IMG/VR virus record: IMGVR_UViG_3300005288_000532
Location: 1 to 24,834 of that record
Origin: a virus
Length of the DNA: 24,834 bases
Reading direction: 5' to 3' (one strand)
The notes beneath the pieces were generated by a model, which made no database searches, was not told where the DNA came from, and saw only the letters and a program-made list of their open reading frames with translations. The first letter of the stretch is position 1; each line of letters starts with the position of its first letter. This document shows positions 1 through 6,660 of the stretch, one piece after another. The position numbers were made by a program, and so were the translations under genes.

Positions 1-15
1 CTGGTCGCCGCGGTC

Positions 16-1227
16 ATGGCATCCAACCCTGCGCCGGCCGCCGCAGCAGCCGCAGCCGTAACCAACGCGATCGCAGGCGCAGACCTCGTCACCGGGACCG
101 ACCCGCGGCTGGCCCGCACGGTCAAGGCCGACGACTACGCCATCCCGTTCGCCGACGCCGGCGGTCGTGTGTCCGGTGGCGTCCGGGCTGACGGGGCGTT
201 CGGGTTTGAGCGTGAGCCCGTCGTCAAGGGAGTCCAGGATGTGACGCTGAAGCAGATCACGGCACCTGGCTGGACGCACGTCATGGCCGACGCCGGCGGC
301 CGCGTCGGGCTCGGCGTCGGCACCGATGGGGTGACACGCATCAGCAAGCTGGAGGTCCTCAACGAAACCTCCAGCCGCACCCGGGTGACGGCCATCGGGG
401 ATTCCCTCACGGCAACGCCCGTCGGAGACTCCTACCCGGACCGCCTCGCAGCGCTCCTGCCGGGCGTGACAGTGACCAACCGCGGCGCCAGCGGCAACAC
501 CGTGGACGAGCTGCGCCTCCGGCTGAACGCCCTCGACCTGTACGTCACGGTCGCCGGCGGGACCATCCCGGCCACGGTCACCCCGGTGTCGCTCACGACC
601 GGGCAGGTCGTGGGCTGGTACACGAACAGCGCCCGGCAGCACAACGGCTACATCGCAGGAGTGCAAGGCGTCATCGATGTCAGCACCACCGGGGCCCTCA
701 CCTTCACCCGAAGCGAGGCGGGGGCGGTGACCGCGGCACCGGGAGTGCAGAAGTTCACCTCATGGTGGCCCGACCACTCCAGTGACACCCTCATCGTCTA
801 CCTCGGCGCGAACGACATCACCGCCAACGTCAAGGGCATGGAAGCGACCGTCGCAGACCACGTTGTGGCGTCTACCGTCGCCATCGTGGAGTGGGCGCGG
901 CCCCGCCGGAAGCAGGTGCTGCTGATGGGGACGATCACCCGCACGGACGAGCCCCGCGGCTCGGCCGGCTACAACACCACTGTCGAGATCAACACCCGGC
1001 TCGCTGCCCTCTACCCAGGCCGGTTCCTCGACATCCGCCGCTACCTGATCGACCAGGCGATCTACGACGCCGGGATAACTCCCACGGCTGATGACCTGGC
1101 GCACATGGCCGACGACACGCTGCCGCCGTCCATCATGCTCGACGCCAGGCACTACACAGGCCCGATCGCCCGCCTGATCGCGGAAAAGAAAGTCGCCCCG
1201 TTCCTCACACAGAAAGGCTGGGTCTAG
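16..1227 (+). CDS. Tail-associated SGNH/GDSL hydrolase
   Basis: The protein (403 aa from this ATG) carries the blocks of an SGNH hydrolase: AIGDSLTA with nucleophile Ser130, NRGASGN around Gly157, YLGAND with Asn266, and DARH with Asp376 and His379. Such domains in phage tail proteins usually deacylate or deacetylate surface glycans; that substrate is inferred. Residues about 171-250 form an insertion between blocks II and III, rich in beta-type sequence. The N-terminal region contains two copies of a short motif, ADAGGRV-x(3)GV-x(2)DG (residues 46-60 and 91-105), typical of phage tail linkers. The frame is open to the left window edge, so the true start may lie upstream and this ATG may be internal. 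It directly precedes another tail-like gene and the lysis genes. Confidence 0.85.
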   Translation: MASNPAPAAAAAAAVTNAIAGADLVTGTDPRLARTVKADDYAIPFADAGGRVSGGVRADGAFGFEREPVVKGVQDVTLKQITAPGWTHVMADAGGRVGLGVGTDGVTRISKLEVLNETSSRTRVTAIGDSLTATPVGDSYPDRLAALLPGVTVTNRGASGNTVDELRLRLNALDLYVTVAGGTIPATVTPVSLTTGQVVGWYTNSARQHNGYIAGVQGVIDVSTTGALTFTRSEAGAVTAAPGVQKFTSWWPDHSSDTLIVYLGANDITANVKGMEATVADHVVASTVAIVEWARPRRKQVLLMGTITRTDEPRGSAGYNTTVEINTRLAALYPGRFLDIRRYLIDQAIYDAGITPTADDLAHMADDTLPPSIMLDARHYTGPIARLIAEKKVAPFLTQKGWV

Positions 1228-1229
1228 AC

Positions 1230-1934
1230 ATGCCAGCACGCGCCATCGTCGCACCGATCAACTTCACCGACGTCTCCGGTCTGCCCGTGATCAACGTCAA
1301 CCCCAACCCGCTCATCCCGGGTGCCTCCTACGAGTGGCGGGCGGAAGAGCTGCCGCTGGGGCTGATCTACAAATGGCAGGACCGGATCACCGGGGCAGCA
1401 ATGCAAGCCGCGGGAGCAGACACCGGCTCGCAGCGCCCGGAAGTTGTCGACCTCGCCAACGCCGTCCGCGTCGTCCGCTTCGACGGCTCCAACGACCGGA
1501 TGTTCGCCACCCTGAACATGGCCACGCCCAAGACGGTAATCGTCGTCGGCAGGCTCCGCACCAACGCAGCCATCGGCAAGTGGCTGGTCAACTCCGGCCA
1601 GTCCGGCACCCAATACCTCCACATCGGCACGGACAGCATCGGCGGGGCATGGTCCTCGAACGCCGGATCGAGCCTCACCCAGCCAGGCGCCGTCGACACG
1701 AACATGCACGCCTTCATCACCGTGTTCAACGGCGCCTCGTCCGTGGTGAGCATGGGCGGCGTCGAAGCCACCGGAACCACCGGCACCAACGTCCCCACCC
1801 AGCTCCAGCTCGGCGCCTCCTCCAGCGCCTACGCGGACACGGACATCGCGTTCCTCGCAGTCCTGCCATTCGCCGCCACCGCCGCCCAGCGCGCCAGCAT
1901 CGCCGCGGCCCTCACCGCGCAGTACAAACTCTGA
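1230..1934 (+). CDS. Putative minor tail / surface protein, LamG-like fold
   Basis: A 234-aa protein starting two bases after the stop of the SGNH hydrolase gene. It has no signal peptide or membrane segment. The alternating hydrophobic pattern and the segment VVRFDGSNDRMF followed by KTVIVVGRL resemble concanavalin/LamG-type jelly-roll domains often found in phage tail or receptor-binding proteins. That assignment is from pattern only. A helical tail (about 213-234, AATAAQRASIAAALTAQY) matches the usual C-terminal helix of such phage laminin-like domains. Its place between the tail hydrolase and the membrane/lysis genes supports a virion surface role. No catalytic motif is visible. Confidence 0.7.
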   Translation: MPARAIVAPINFTDVSGLPVINVNPNPLIPGASYEWRAEELPLGLIYKWQDRITGAAMQAAGADTGSQRPEVVDLANAVRVVRFDGSNDRMFATLNMATPKTVIVVGRLRTNAAIGKWLVNSGQSGTQYLHIGTDSIGGAWSSNAGSSLTQPGAVDTNMHAFITVFNGASSVVSMGGVEATGTTGTNVPTQLQLGASSSAYADTDIAFLAVLPFAATAAQRASIAAALTAQYKL

Positions 1935-2365
1935 TGCGGGGGGCTAACGCGCTAAGCGCGGTTCATCAGCTTTGGCTCCGCATCCAGGAGCCCCGCAAGC
2001 AGTCGGTCGCGTACTTCTTCATTTACGCGCTGACCACCACTCTCGGCGCCGCGATCCTCGCGGACCCGCCGCGGAGCCTGCAGGGAACGATCGGGCAGGT
2101 CCTTGTGATGGTCTGGGCGGCGATGCTCGTGGTCGGCGGCGGCACCGGCCTCCTGACCGTCCTGCAAGGCTGGTGGTGGCTGGAGAGGGCAGGGACAGCA
2201 CTGTGCGGCTTCGCGATGCTGGTGTGCGGCGTAGCGATCTGGGCACTTCCCGTAACCCAGCTCAGCATGCGCCTCGTCACCCTCTGCCTCATGATGCTCG
2301 GCTTCATGCTCTTCCTCGTCCGCATCCTCAAGACCCGCCACTATTCCTACGACCCCGAAAAGTAG
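1934..2365 (+). CDS. Four-helix phage membrane protein
   Basis: The ATG overlaps the preceding stop by one base (TGATG), so translation is probably coupled. The 143-aa product has four hydrophobic segments at about residues 25-43, 52-76, 85-104 and 111-131, with a basic N-terminus and a charged C-terminal tail (RILKTRH then DPEK). It could be a holin-like or accessory membrane protein of the lysis region. Four membrane spans fit some holin families, but I do not recognise a specific one. A longer in-frame reading from 1334 overlaps the upstream gene and is rejected. Confidence 0.75.
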   Translation: MRGANALSAVHQLWLRIQEPRKQSVAYFFIYALTTTLGAAILADPPRSLQGTIGQVLVMVWAAMLVVGGGTGLLTVLQGWWWLERAGTALCGFAMLVCGVAIWALPVTQLSMRLVTLCLMMLGFMLFLVRILKTRHYSYDPEK

Positions 2366-2371
2366 GCCGGC

Positions 2372-2707
2372 ATGGACTCCACCCAGCAGCTATGGGCCGC
2401 GGTCCTGAGTTCAGCAGGATTCTTCACGTTCCTCGGCATCGTGGCAACCGGCATCGGCAAGCACATCACCGGCACCGCCGGCCGGGAACGCATCCGCAAC
2501 ATGGGCATGAAGGAACAGCGGAACGAGGCCTGGGCAGAGGCCGCCAAATCTGACATCCGCGCCGACCGCGAGGCGCACAACCGGCGACTCACGGAGGAGT
2601 ACGCCTCAGGCCTCCGACGTGACTTGCTCGAGCTCGGCGTTCCCGAGGACAAGCTTCGCGAGTGGCCCACCCTCAAGAAACCCCCACCCGAGAAGGACAC
2701 TCCATGA
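2372..2707 (+). CDS. Small membrane-anchored coiled-coil protein
   Basis: A 111-aa protein with one hydrophobic segment near the N-terminus (about residues 8-27, SSAGFFTFLGIVATGIG) followed by a highly charged helical region (about 30-100) rich in Arg, Glu and Ala. This single-span, charged-tail arrangement is common for small proteins in actinophage lysis cassettes (DUF2746-like in style), but the family is not certain. The stop overlaps the endolysin ATG by four bases (ATGA), placing it in the same translational unit. It may assist lysis. Confidence 0.7.
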   Translation: MDSTQQLWAAVLSSAGFFTFLGIVATGIGKHITGTAGRERIRNMGMKEQRNEAWAEAAKSDIRADREAHNRRLTEEYASGLRRDLLELGVPEDKLREWPTLKKPPPEKDTP

Positions 2708-3558
2708 TCGACATCGGAACCGCCCTAAGCAACTGGATGCCGCAGGTCCAGGGCCGCTACATCAATGAGGACTGGAACCCGGATAACCAAGGCTTCGGCG
2801 CCCAGTGCTGGGACATCCCGGCGAACTGGTCCCGCTACCTCGGCCTGCCCAAGATCAGCACGGGCGGCGAGGGCCGCTGGCCGGGCTGGGCCGGGAACAT
2901 GGCAGACGCCTTCCCGCAGTCGCCGGAGATCGCCGCGGCGTACGAGCTTCTACCGCCGTCCGCGACAGCGCAGGGCGGGGACATCCTCGTGTGGGACGAC
3001 AGCTACAGCGTGTGGTTCCCGAAGACCCACACCGCCGTCGCCGTCCGGGACCTCGGACCGCAGCTGCTGTGCATCAGCCAGAACAGCACGCCGTCCCGGC
3101 CGGACAACCCATACCCGCAGTGGACCACCGGCCCCACCACCATCCAGCACCTGCCCCGCCGCGGCCTGCTGGGCATCATCCGGCCCCGCACCGGCACCAT
3201 CACCGTGCAGAGCACCACCGAACAAGGAGACATCTTCATGGCACTCTCAGACAAAGAACAGAAGCGGATCCTCGACGCCGCGGACCGGATCAACGGGCGC
3301 GTGCATGACGTCGACGTGCTCAACGCCGCCGACGGCGCCTACATGAACAACACCCGCGACGCCCAGTTCGCCGCGATCATGGACGCCCTTGGGAAGACCC
3401 TGAACAAAGACGACGGCGGCTACATCGTGAAGCTCGTCCAAGCCATCAAGCCTGGCGCCACGGACGCCGCGGCTGTGGCGGACGCGCTGGCCGGCATCAT
3501 CCCCGCCAGCATCGCAAACGAAGTCGCCGACGAACTCGCGAAAAGGCTGGTGAAGTGA
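2704..3558 (+). CDS. Endolysin with N-terminal CHAP domain
   Basis: A 284-aa peptidoglycan hydrolase. Residues about 15-125 form a CHAP (cysteine/histidine-dependent amidohydrolase/peptidase) domain. FGAQCWD supplies the likely nucleophile Cys35, KTHTAVAV supplies His109, and SQN (about 125-127) the polar third residue. GDILVWDD is the conserved strand before the His. CHAP enzymes cut amide bonds in peptidoglycan; whether this one is an amidase or an endopeptidase cannot be told. The C-terminal part (about 180-284) is helical, alanine-rich and probably a wall-binding or oligomerising domain. The ATG at 2704 is chosen because of the ATGA overlap with the previous gene; a longer reading from 2662 is less likely. 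It has no signal peptide, so it relies on a holin. Confidence 0.88.
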   Translation: MIDIGTALSNWMPQVQGRYINEDWNPDNQGFGAQCWDIPANWSRYLGLPKISTGGEGRWPGWAGNMADAFPQSPEIAAAYELLPPSATAQGGDILVWDDSYSVWFPKTHTAVAVRDLGPQLLCISQNSTPSRPDNPYPQWTTGPTTIQHLPRRGLLGIIRPRTGTITVQSTTEQGDIFMALSDKEQKRILDAADRINGRVHDVDVLNAADGAYMNNTRDAQFAAIMDALGKTLNKDDGGYIVKLVQAIKPGATDAAAVADALAGIIPASIANEVADELAKRLVK

Positions 3559-3896
3559 TGCTCCTGACCTCAATCCTCCGGACCCTGGTCCCGTCGCTGT
3601 GGGGCAGCTTCATCACCTGGCTGATCCTGCTCCTGCCCGCACTGGCACCGCTTCAAGAGCAGCTCCTGGGACTGGCCAACGTTCTGCTACCCATCATCAC
3701 CGCGGTCATCGTCGCCGCCTGGTACGCGTTCTGGCGATGGCTGGAACCAAGGCTCCCTGACTGGGTGACGCGTGCTGTCCTCGGATCCTCTAAGACGCCC
3801 GTATACCCCGGTCGGCACGCAGGAGGCAGCCAGGTCCCGAACATCAATCCTGAGCTGCACCCGGCAGCCGACACTGGCGAACAATCACGCGAGTAA
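3558..3896 (+). CDS. Holin-like membrane protein
   Basis: A 112-aa product with two hydrophobic segments (about residues 13-32 and 36-58) and a hydrophilic, proline-containing C-terminal tail. It immediately follows the endolysin (TGATG overlap; an in-frame GTG three bases upstream is an alternative start) and AAAAGG at 3541 could serve as ribosome binding site. Size, two spans, polar tail and position directly after a CHAP endolysin are what is expected of a holin that releases or activates the endolysin at the membrane. It is the last gene of the late operon; a strong terminator follows. Confidence 0.75.
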   Translation: MLLTSILRTLVPSLWGSFITWLILLLPALAPLQEQLLGLANVLLPIITAVIVAAWYAFWRWLEPRLPDWVTRAVLGSSKTPVYPGRHAGGSQVPNINPELHPAADTGEQSRE

Positions 3897-3902
3897 GCAA
3901 AT

Positions 3903-3942
3903 GCGCCCGTCCACTTCGGTGGGCGGGCGCTTTTCTATTTTT
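3903..3942 (+). terminator. Intrinsic terminator of the late (tail-lysis) operon
   Basis: A 12-bp stem (3903-3914 with 3919-3930, one G-U pair) closes a TTCG tetraloop and is followed by TTTTCTATTTTT. It lies seven bases after the holin-like stop. It overlaps the 3' end of the minus-strand gene ending at 3935. Confidence 0.9.
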
Positions 3943-4468
3943 GAACGCTGGTAGCCATCTTGGACAACACGTGGACCACCTTGGCTATCCCCAAGGGATT
4001 TGTGGGGTGTTCGATGTGAAATCTGTCTCCGACTTGGCTGGCCCCTATCTTGATCAGACGGTCGTACACGGACAAGCTTCGAGCGTGAAAGCGCGCCATG
4101 TATGTGGCCATGGTGGTTCGGGCGTGGCCAATCGACCGACGCGACTCGTCCTCGAAGTCACGCGTGAAGTCATGATCTGGCTCATCGTGTTTCCGCTCGC
4201 CCAGCCACGTCAGGATTTCCGCACTCAGCGTTTGAGCTTCAGAAACAAGCTTGGCGCGCCCCGGCACTCTCCCAGGCAGGGGCAAAGCAAAGGCGGCGGC
4301 CAGCACCAAATACGCTCCAAGGGCGAAGACTAAGGCGATCACCCACAGGGGTGGCGGCGGAGTTAACATGAGGGAAACAACGGCCCCGATCAATATGCCG
4401 CCCAGGCCCGAGTACAACTGCCCCAATCGTTCATCCATCGGGCCAGCATAGTAGGTTAGCCAAGACAT
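3935..4468 (-). CDS. Hypothetical membrane protein, possible lysogeny-expressed gene
   Basis: A protein of about 177 aa, not recognised. Two hydrophobic segments lie in the N-terminal half (GGILIGAVVSLMLT and LWVIALVFALGAYLVLAAAFAL), followed by a soluble, charged C-terminal domain. The start is uncertain: ATG at 4468 is chosen, but in-frame ATGs at 4507, 4504 and 4438 exist and none has a clear ribosome binding site. Third-position GC is lower than in neighbouring genes. It is transcribed against the lysis operon and next to attP, a position where temperate phages often carry genes expressed in the lysogen, such as superinfection-exclusion proteins. That role is only inferred from position and the membrane segments. 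Confidence 0.6.
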   Translation of the reverse strand: MSWLTYYAGPMDERLGQLYSGLGGILIGAVVSLMLTPPPPLWVIALVFALGAYLVLAAAFALPLPGRVPGRAKLVSEAQTLSAEILTWLGERKHDEPDHDFTRDFEDESRRSIGHARTTMATYMARFHARSLSVYDRLIKIGASQVGDRFHIEHPTNPLGIAKVVHVLSKMATSVQK

Positions 4469-4494
4469 ATCGGTCCAGAGCAAAGGATGGTGGT

Positions 4495-4854
4495 GTGGTG
4501 GCATCATTCACGCTCGACGGGGAAACGTACGAGTATCTCCGGCCGGACCCCGGGCACCTTCCGGAGGAAACGCGCTCGTGGGAGTACGGGGCATACCCGA
4601 AGGTCATGGCGAGTGTCCCGCTGGCCGGCGGCCGCACGGTGGACGTGTATGCGGTGGCCGAACGCTGGAACCCCTCTCACGTCCTCGTCGCCTGGGCCGA
4701 CGACGCCGGCCACAAGCACTGGGCATGGGTGCCCGCCGGAAACCTCCGGCGCGTTACTGACTCCGAATGGGACATCGAGGAATACAGGCGCTCTCCCGAA
4801 AAACTACGCCCGATACGCTGGGGCAACCGGCTCCCTGGATTCCTGCCGGCCTGA
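4495..4854 (+). CDS. Hypothetical small phage protein
   Basis: A 119-aa protein of unknown function, acidic and rich in Trp and Tyr, without membrane segments. The GTG start at 4495 is preceded by AAAGGA (4481-4486) at eight bases. Its 5' end lies only 26 bases from the divergent minus-strand ATG at 4468, so its promoter must lie within the other gene's start region or upstream transcription must read in. Codon use matches the phage. The first copy of the 25-bp repeat begins right after its stop. Confidence 0.6.
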   Translation: MVASFTLDGETYEYLRPDPGHLPEETRSWEYGAYPKVMASVPLAGGRTVDVYAVAERWNPSHVLVAWADDAGHKHWAWVPAGNLRRVTDSEWDIEEYRRSPEKLRPIRWGNRLPGFLPA

Positions 4855-4857
4855 ACG

Positions 4858-4882
4858 CCAGGGAGGTTTCAGGGAGAGTCAG
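4858..4882. repeat. 25-bp direct repeat, copy 1 (candidate integrase arm site)
   Basis: Identical at all 25 positions to 5113-5137 (core GGGAGGTTTCAGGGAG). It lies on the lysis side of the tRNA-derived core, about 145 bp away. Perfect direct repeats flanking a core are typical of arm-type binding sites of tyrosine integrases; the role is inferred. Confidence 0.75.
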
Positions 4883-4977
4883 CTCCCGCAGGCGATTTGA
4901 GCGGACTGTAACATTACACGTCTCTACGGAATACTGCCCAAGAACTCTGCGGAACTCGACACGCCCGGAAGGTACGC

Positions 4978-5017
4978 AAAAACCCCGCCAATCCGGGAAT
5001 TATCCGGACTCGCGGGG
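4978..5017 (-). terminator. Minus-strand terminator after the integrase gene
   Basis: Read on the minus strand, CCCCGC (5017-5012) pairs with GCGGGG (4988-4983), enclosing a second hairpin TCCGG/CCGGA (5008-5004 with 4996-4992), followed by TTTTTGCG. It would end the integrase transcript just past the attachment core. Confidence 0.7.
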
Positions 5018-5027
5018 CTGCGTAACT

Positions 5028-5090
5028 TGGTGGGTCCTACCGGGATCGAACCGATGACATCCACGGTGTAAACGTGGGAGTATCCCGCTA
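5028..5090 (-). other. attP core: 3' part of tRNA-Val(TAC)
   Basis: On the minus strand, positions 5077-5028 read as the 3' portion of a tRNA. There is an anticodon stem CCACG/CGTGG around loop TTTACAC (anticodon TAC, Val, at 5070-5068), a T-arm with loop TTCGATC, acceptor strand AGGACCC, discriminator A and encoded CCA (5030-5028). The 5' half does not form a matching acceptor (GGGTCCT would be needed) or a D-stem, although a D-loop-like AGCGGGA is present near 5082-5089. It is therefore a tRNA 3' fragment, as carried by phages that integrate into a tRNA gene and restore its 3' end. It abuts the integrase stop codon. The exact left limit of identity with the host gene cannot be seen here. 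Confidence 0.85.
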
Positions 5091-5092
5091 GA

Positions 5093-6232
5093 TCACGCGG
5101 ACTTTCTGGGGTCCAGGGAGGTTTCAGGGAGAGTCAGGGTGGTGTGGGCGAGGATCAGGGAGTCCATGCGTGCGGCCACGTCCGACAGTTCCTGATCGAA
5201 AAGGCCCGCGTACACGTCGAGGGTGATCTTCGCGGAGGCGTGCCCGAGCATCCGCTGGACCGACTTCACCGAGGCGCCGGAGTGGATCGCCAGGGACGCG
5301 GCGGTGTGCCGGAGGTCGTGGACCCACAGCTCGGCCGGGAGCCCCGCAACGGTCACTGCGGGATCGTAGTCGCGGCGCTTGAAGTTGTTCGACCGCATCA
5401 CCTTCCCCCGCGGCGTCGGGAACACCAGATCATCCCGGGCCTTCCCCTGCAGCCGGGCGCCGAGGCGTTCGGCGATAAAGGCGGTCAGTGGCACGTCGCG
5501 TTCCTTCCCGCCCTTCGGCGGGCCGATGAGCATCCGGCCTTCGACGTCGGTGATGGACCGTGCGACGTGGAGGCGCTGCCGGCGGAGGTGGATGTCCTTT
5601 GTGCGGAGCTCGGCAGCCTCCCCGAAGCGGAGGCCGGTGGTCGCGAGGAACCAGATGAGGTCGCGGTAGTGGGGTTTGATGGCGCCGGCCAGTGCCTCCA
5701 CTTCGGCGATGGTGAGGTAGATGTGCTCCCGTTTGATCCCGGTGGGCAGGTTGACGCCCTTGGCCGGGGTCGCGGTGAGGCGTCCTTCTTCTACGCACCA
5801 GTTAAGGAAGGACCGGAACCGGCCGTAGATGGTGTCGACGGTCCGGGCGGCTTTCGCCATCCCGGACACCCAGGCTTGGACGTCGGCGCGGCGGATGTCG
5901 GCAAGGATCCAGTGGCCCCAGTAGGGGCGGATGGTGGCGCGGACGTCGGACTTGGTTGCGGCGAGCGTGGAGGGCTGGAGTTGGACTTGGGTGGTGACCC
6001 ACTCCTCGAGGAGATCCCGCACGAACACTCGGCCCCGGTCCTGGCTGACGTAGGTCCCGGCCCGCTGGTTGTGCTCCACGTACGCGAGGTGTGCCTTCGC
6101 GGCGTCCTTCACTTCGAAGGACCGCTTCCGCTCTCCCCCGCCCTCGGTCCAGACAGCGCGCCACCGCTTGCCTTTCCCATACTCGGGGGTGCGGGTCCGG
6201 TCCTTCCTCAGCCACCGGTCTTCGACGCGCAT
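5093..6232 (-). CDS. int: Tyrosine-family site-specific integrase
   Basis: A 379-aa integrase for recombination between attP and a host tRNA-Val gene. Residues about 1-65 form an arm-binding-type N-terminal domain (KGKRWRAVW ... FEVKDAAKAHL). Residues 70-160 form the SAM-like core-binding domain, and 172-365 the catalytic domain. Catalytic residues visible: Arg202 (TTGLRFGEA), Lys240 or Lys243 (PPKGGKERDVPL), His305 and Arg308 (HDLRHTAAS), His331 (MLGHASAKIT) and the nucleophile Tyr341 (LDVYAGL). The ATG at 6232 overlaps the stop of the ImmA-like gene (TAATG), so int is probably translated from the immunity transcript. A longer in-frame reading to 6589 overlaps that gene and is rejected. Its 3' end contains repeat copy 2 and abuts the attP core. 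Confidence 0.96.
   Translation of the reverse strand: MRVEDRWLRKDRTRTPEYGKGKRWRAVWTEGGGERKRSFEVKDAAKAHLAYVEHNQRAGTYVSQDRGRVFVRDLLEEWVTTQVQLQPSTLAATKSDVRATIRPYWGHWILADIRRADVQAWVSGMAKAARTVDTIYGRFRSFLNWCVEEGRLTATPAKGVNLPTGIKREHIYLTIAEVEALAGAIKPHYRDLIWFLATTGLRFGEAAELRTKDIHLRRQRLHVARSITDVEGRMLIGPPKGGKERDVPLTAFIAERLGARLQGKARDDLVFPTPRGKVMRSNNFKRRDYDPAVTVAGLPAELWVHDLRHTAASLAIHSGASVKSVQRMLGHASAKITLDVYAGLFDQELSDVAARMDSLILAHTTLTLPETSLDPRKSA
5113..5137. repeat. 25-bp direct repeat, copy 2 (candidate integrase arm site)
   Basis: Perfect copy of 4858-4882, start-to-start distance 255 bp, lying on the integrase side of the attP core and inside the last codons of int. The two copies bracket the tRNA-derived core. 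Confidence 0.75.
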
Positions 6233-6540
6233 TAGCGCAGCTCGTGTCCGATGAGGCGCTGCATGATGAGCCATTCCTCGACGTTGAGGTCGGCGAGGTA
6301 GTGCAGGACGTCGCTGCGGGTGACGTTGAGCGCCATGGCGATCTTGTGGGTGCAGGACTCTTCGCGTGCGGCGTTGAGAAGGGCCCGCGGGGTGATGAGG
6401 CGCCGTGCTGCCCACCGTCCCGCCTGGTCGCACCGGTCCGGGCAGGCCGTGCCGTAGTAGGCGTGACCGCGGGCGTGCATTGCGGCGGAACGGTCGGGTG
6501 ACGTGACGGTCAGGATGGCCGTGGACTTCTCTTTCAACAT
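6232..6540 (-). CDS. ImmA/IrrE-like short protein with atypical HxxxH motif
   Basis: A 102-aa protein. The segment from about residue 20 follows the layout of ImmA/IrrE metallopeptidases: a histidine motif (HARGH, His22 and His26), then an Ala-rich helix ending in RRLITPRALL, then a small helix-turn-helix-like block (HKIAMALNVTRSDVLHYL) and a short C-terminal helix. ImmA-type proteins cleave phage or element repressors. Here the glutamate of HExxH is Ala23, so peptidase activity is doubtful unless another residue substitutes. It lies between repressor and integrase on the same strand, the usual place for repressor-interacting ImmA-like proteins. A 15-bp GGAAC-N5-GGAAC element (6599-6613) lies upstream. 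The family call is by pattern, moderately sure. Confidence 0.6.
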   Translation of the reverse strand: MLKEKSTAILTVTSPDRSAAMHARGHAYYGTACPDRCDQAGRWAARRLITPRALLNAAREESCTHKIAMALNVTRSDVLHYLADLNVEEWLIMQRLIGHELR

Positions 6541-6598
6541 CTGTTAGTGCCCCAAGTCTAAAGTGCCACCACTGTGGCGACGGGATCAAGCTAACACA

Positions 6599-6613
6599 GT
6601 TCCGCAGTGTTCC
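6599..6613 (-). promoter_or_regulatory. GGAAC-N5-GGAAC element upstream of the ImmA-like gene
   Basis: On the minus strand: GGAAC-ACTGC-GGAAC, followed by TAGCTT (6593-6588), a possible -10 box. Same architecture and orientation relative to its gene as the elements at 10106, 14518, 19925 and 23874. Confidence 0.6.
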
Positions 6614-6660
6614 TAGATTGTCAGAGGTATGTGCTCCATGTGTGAAGGGTGCTGCCGCCC

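Noticed and set aside
1334-2365. 343-aa frame extending the membrane protein upstream
   Set aside because: The upstream part is an Arg/His-rich shadow of the 1230-1934 gene; ATG at 1934 with TGATG overlap is the natural start.
2512-2527. GGAACAGCGGAAC as a further operator element
   Set aside because: Half-sites are 8 bp apart, not 10, and it lies inside a coding region without a promoter.
5028-5103. Intact tRNA gene on the minus strand
   Set aside because: The 5' half cannot pair with acceptor strand AGGACCC and does not form a D-stem; only the 3' part is tRNA-like.
5144-6235. 363-aa plus-strand frame
   Set aside because: Antisense shadow of the integrase gene, with the Gly/Val/Asp-rich composition typical of GC-rich reverse frames.
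6233-6589. N-terminal extension of integrase to 498 aa
   Set aside because: The extension is an out-of-frame shadow of the ImmA-like gene; ATG at 6232 gives a normal 379-aa integrase.
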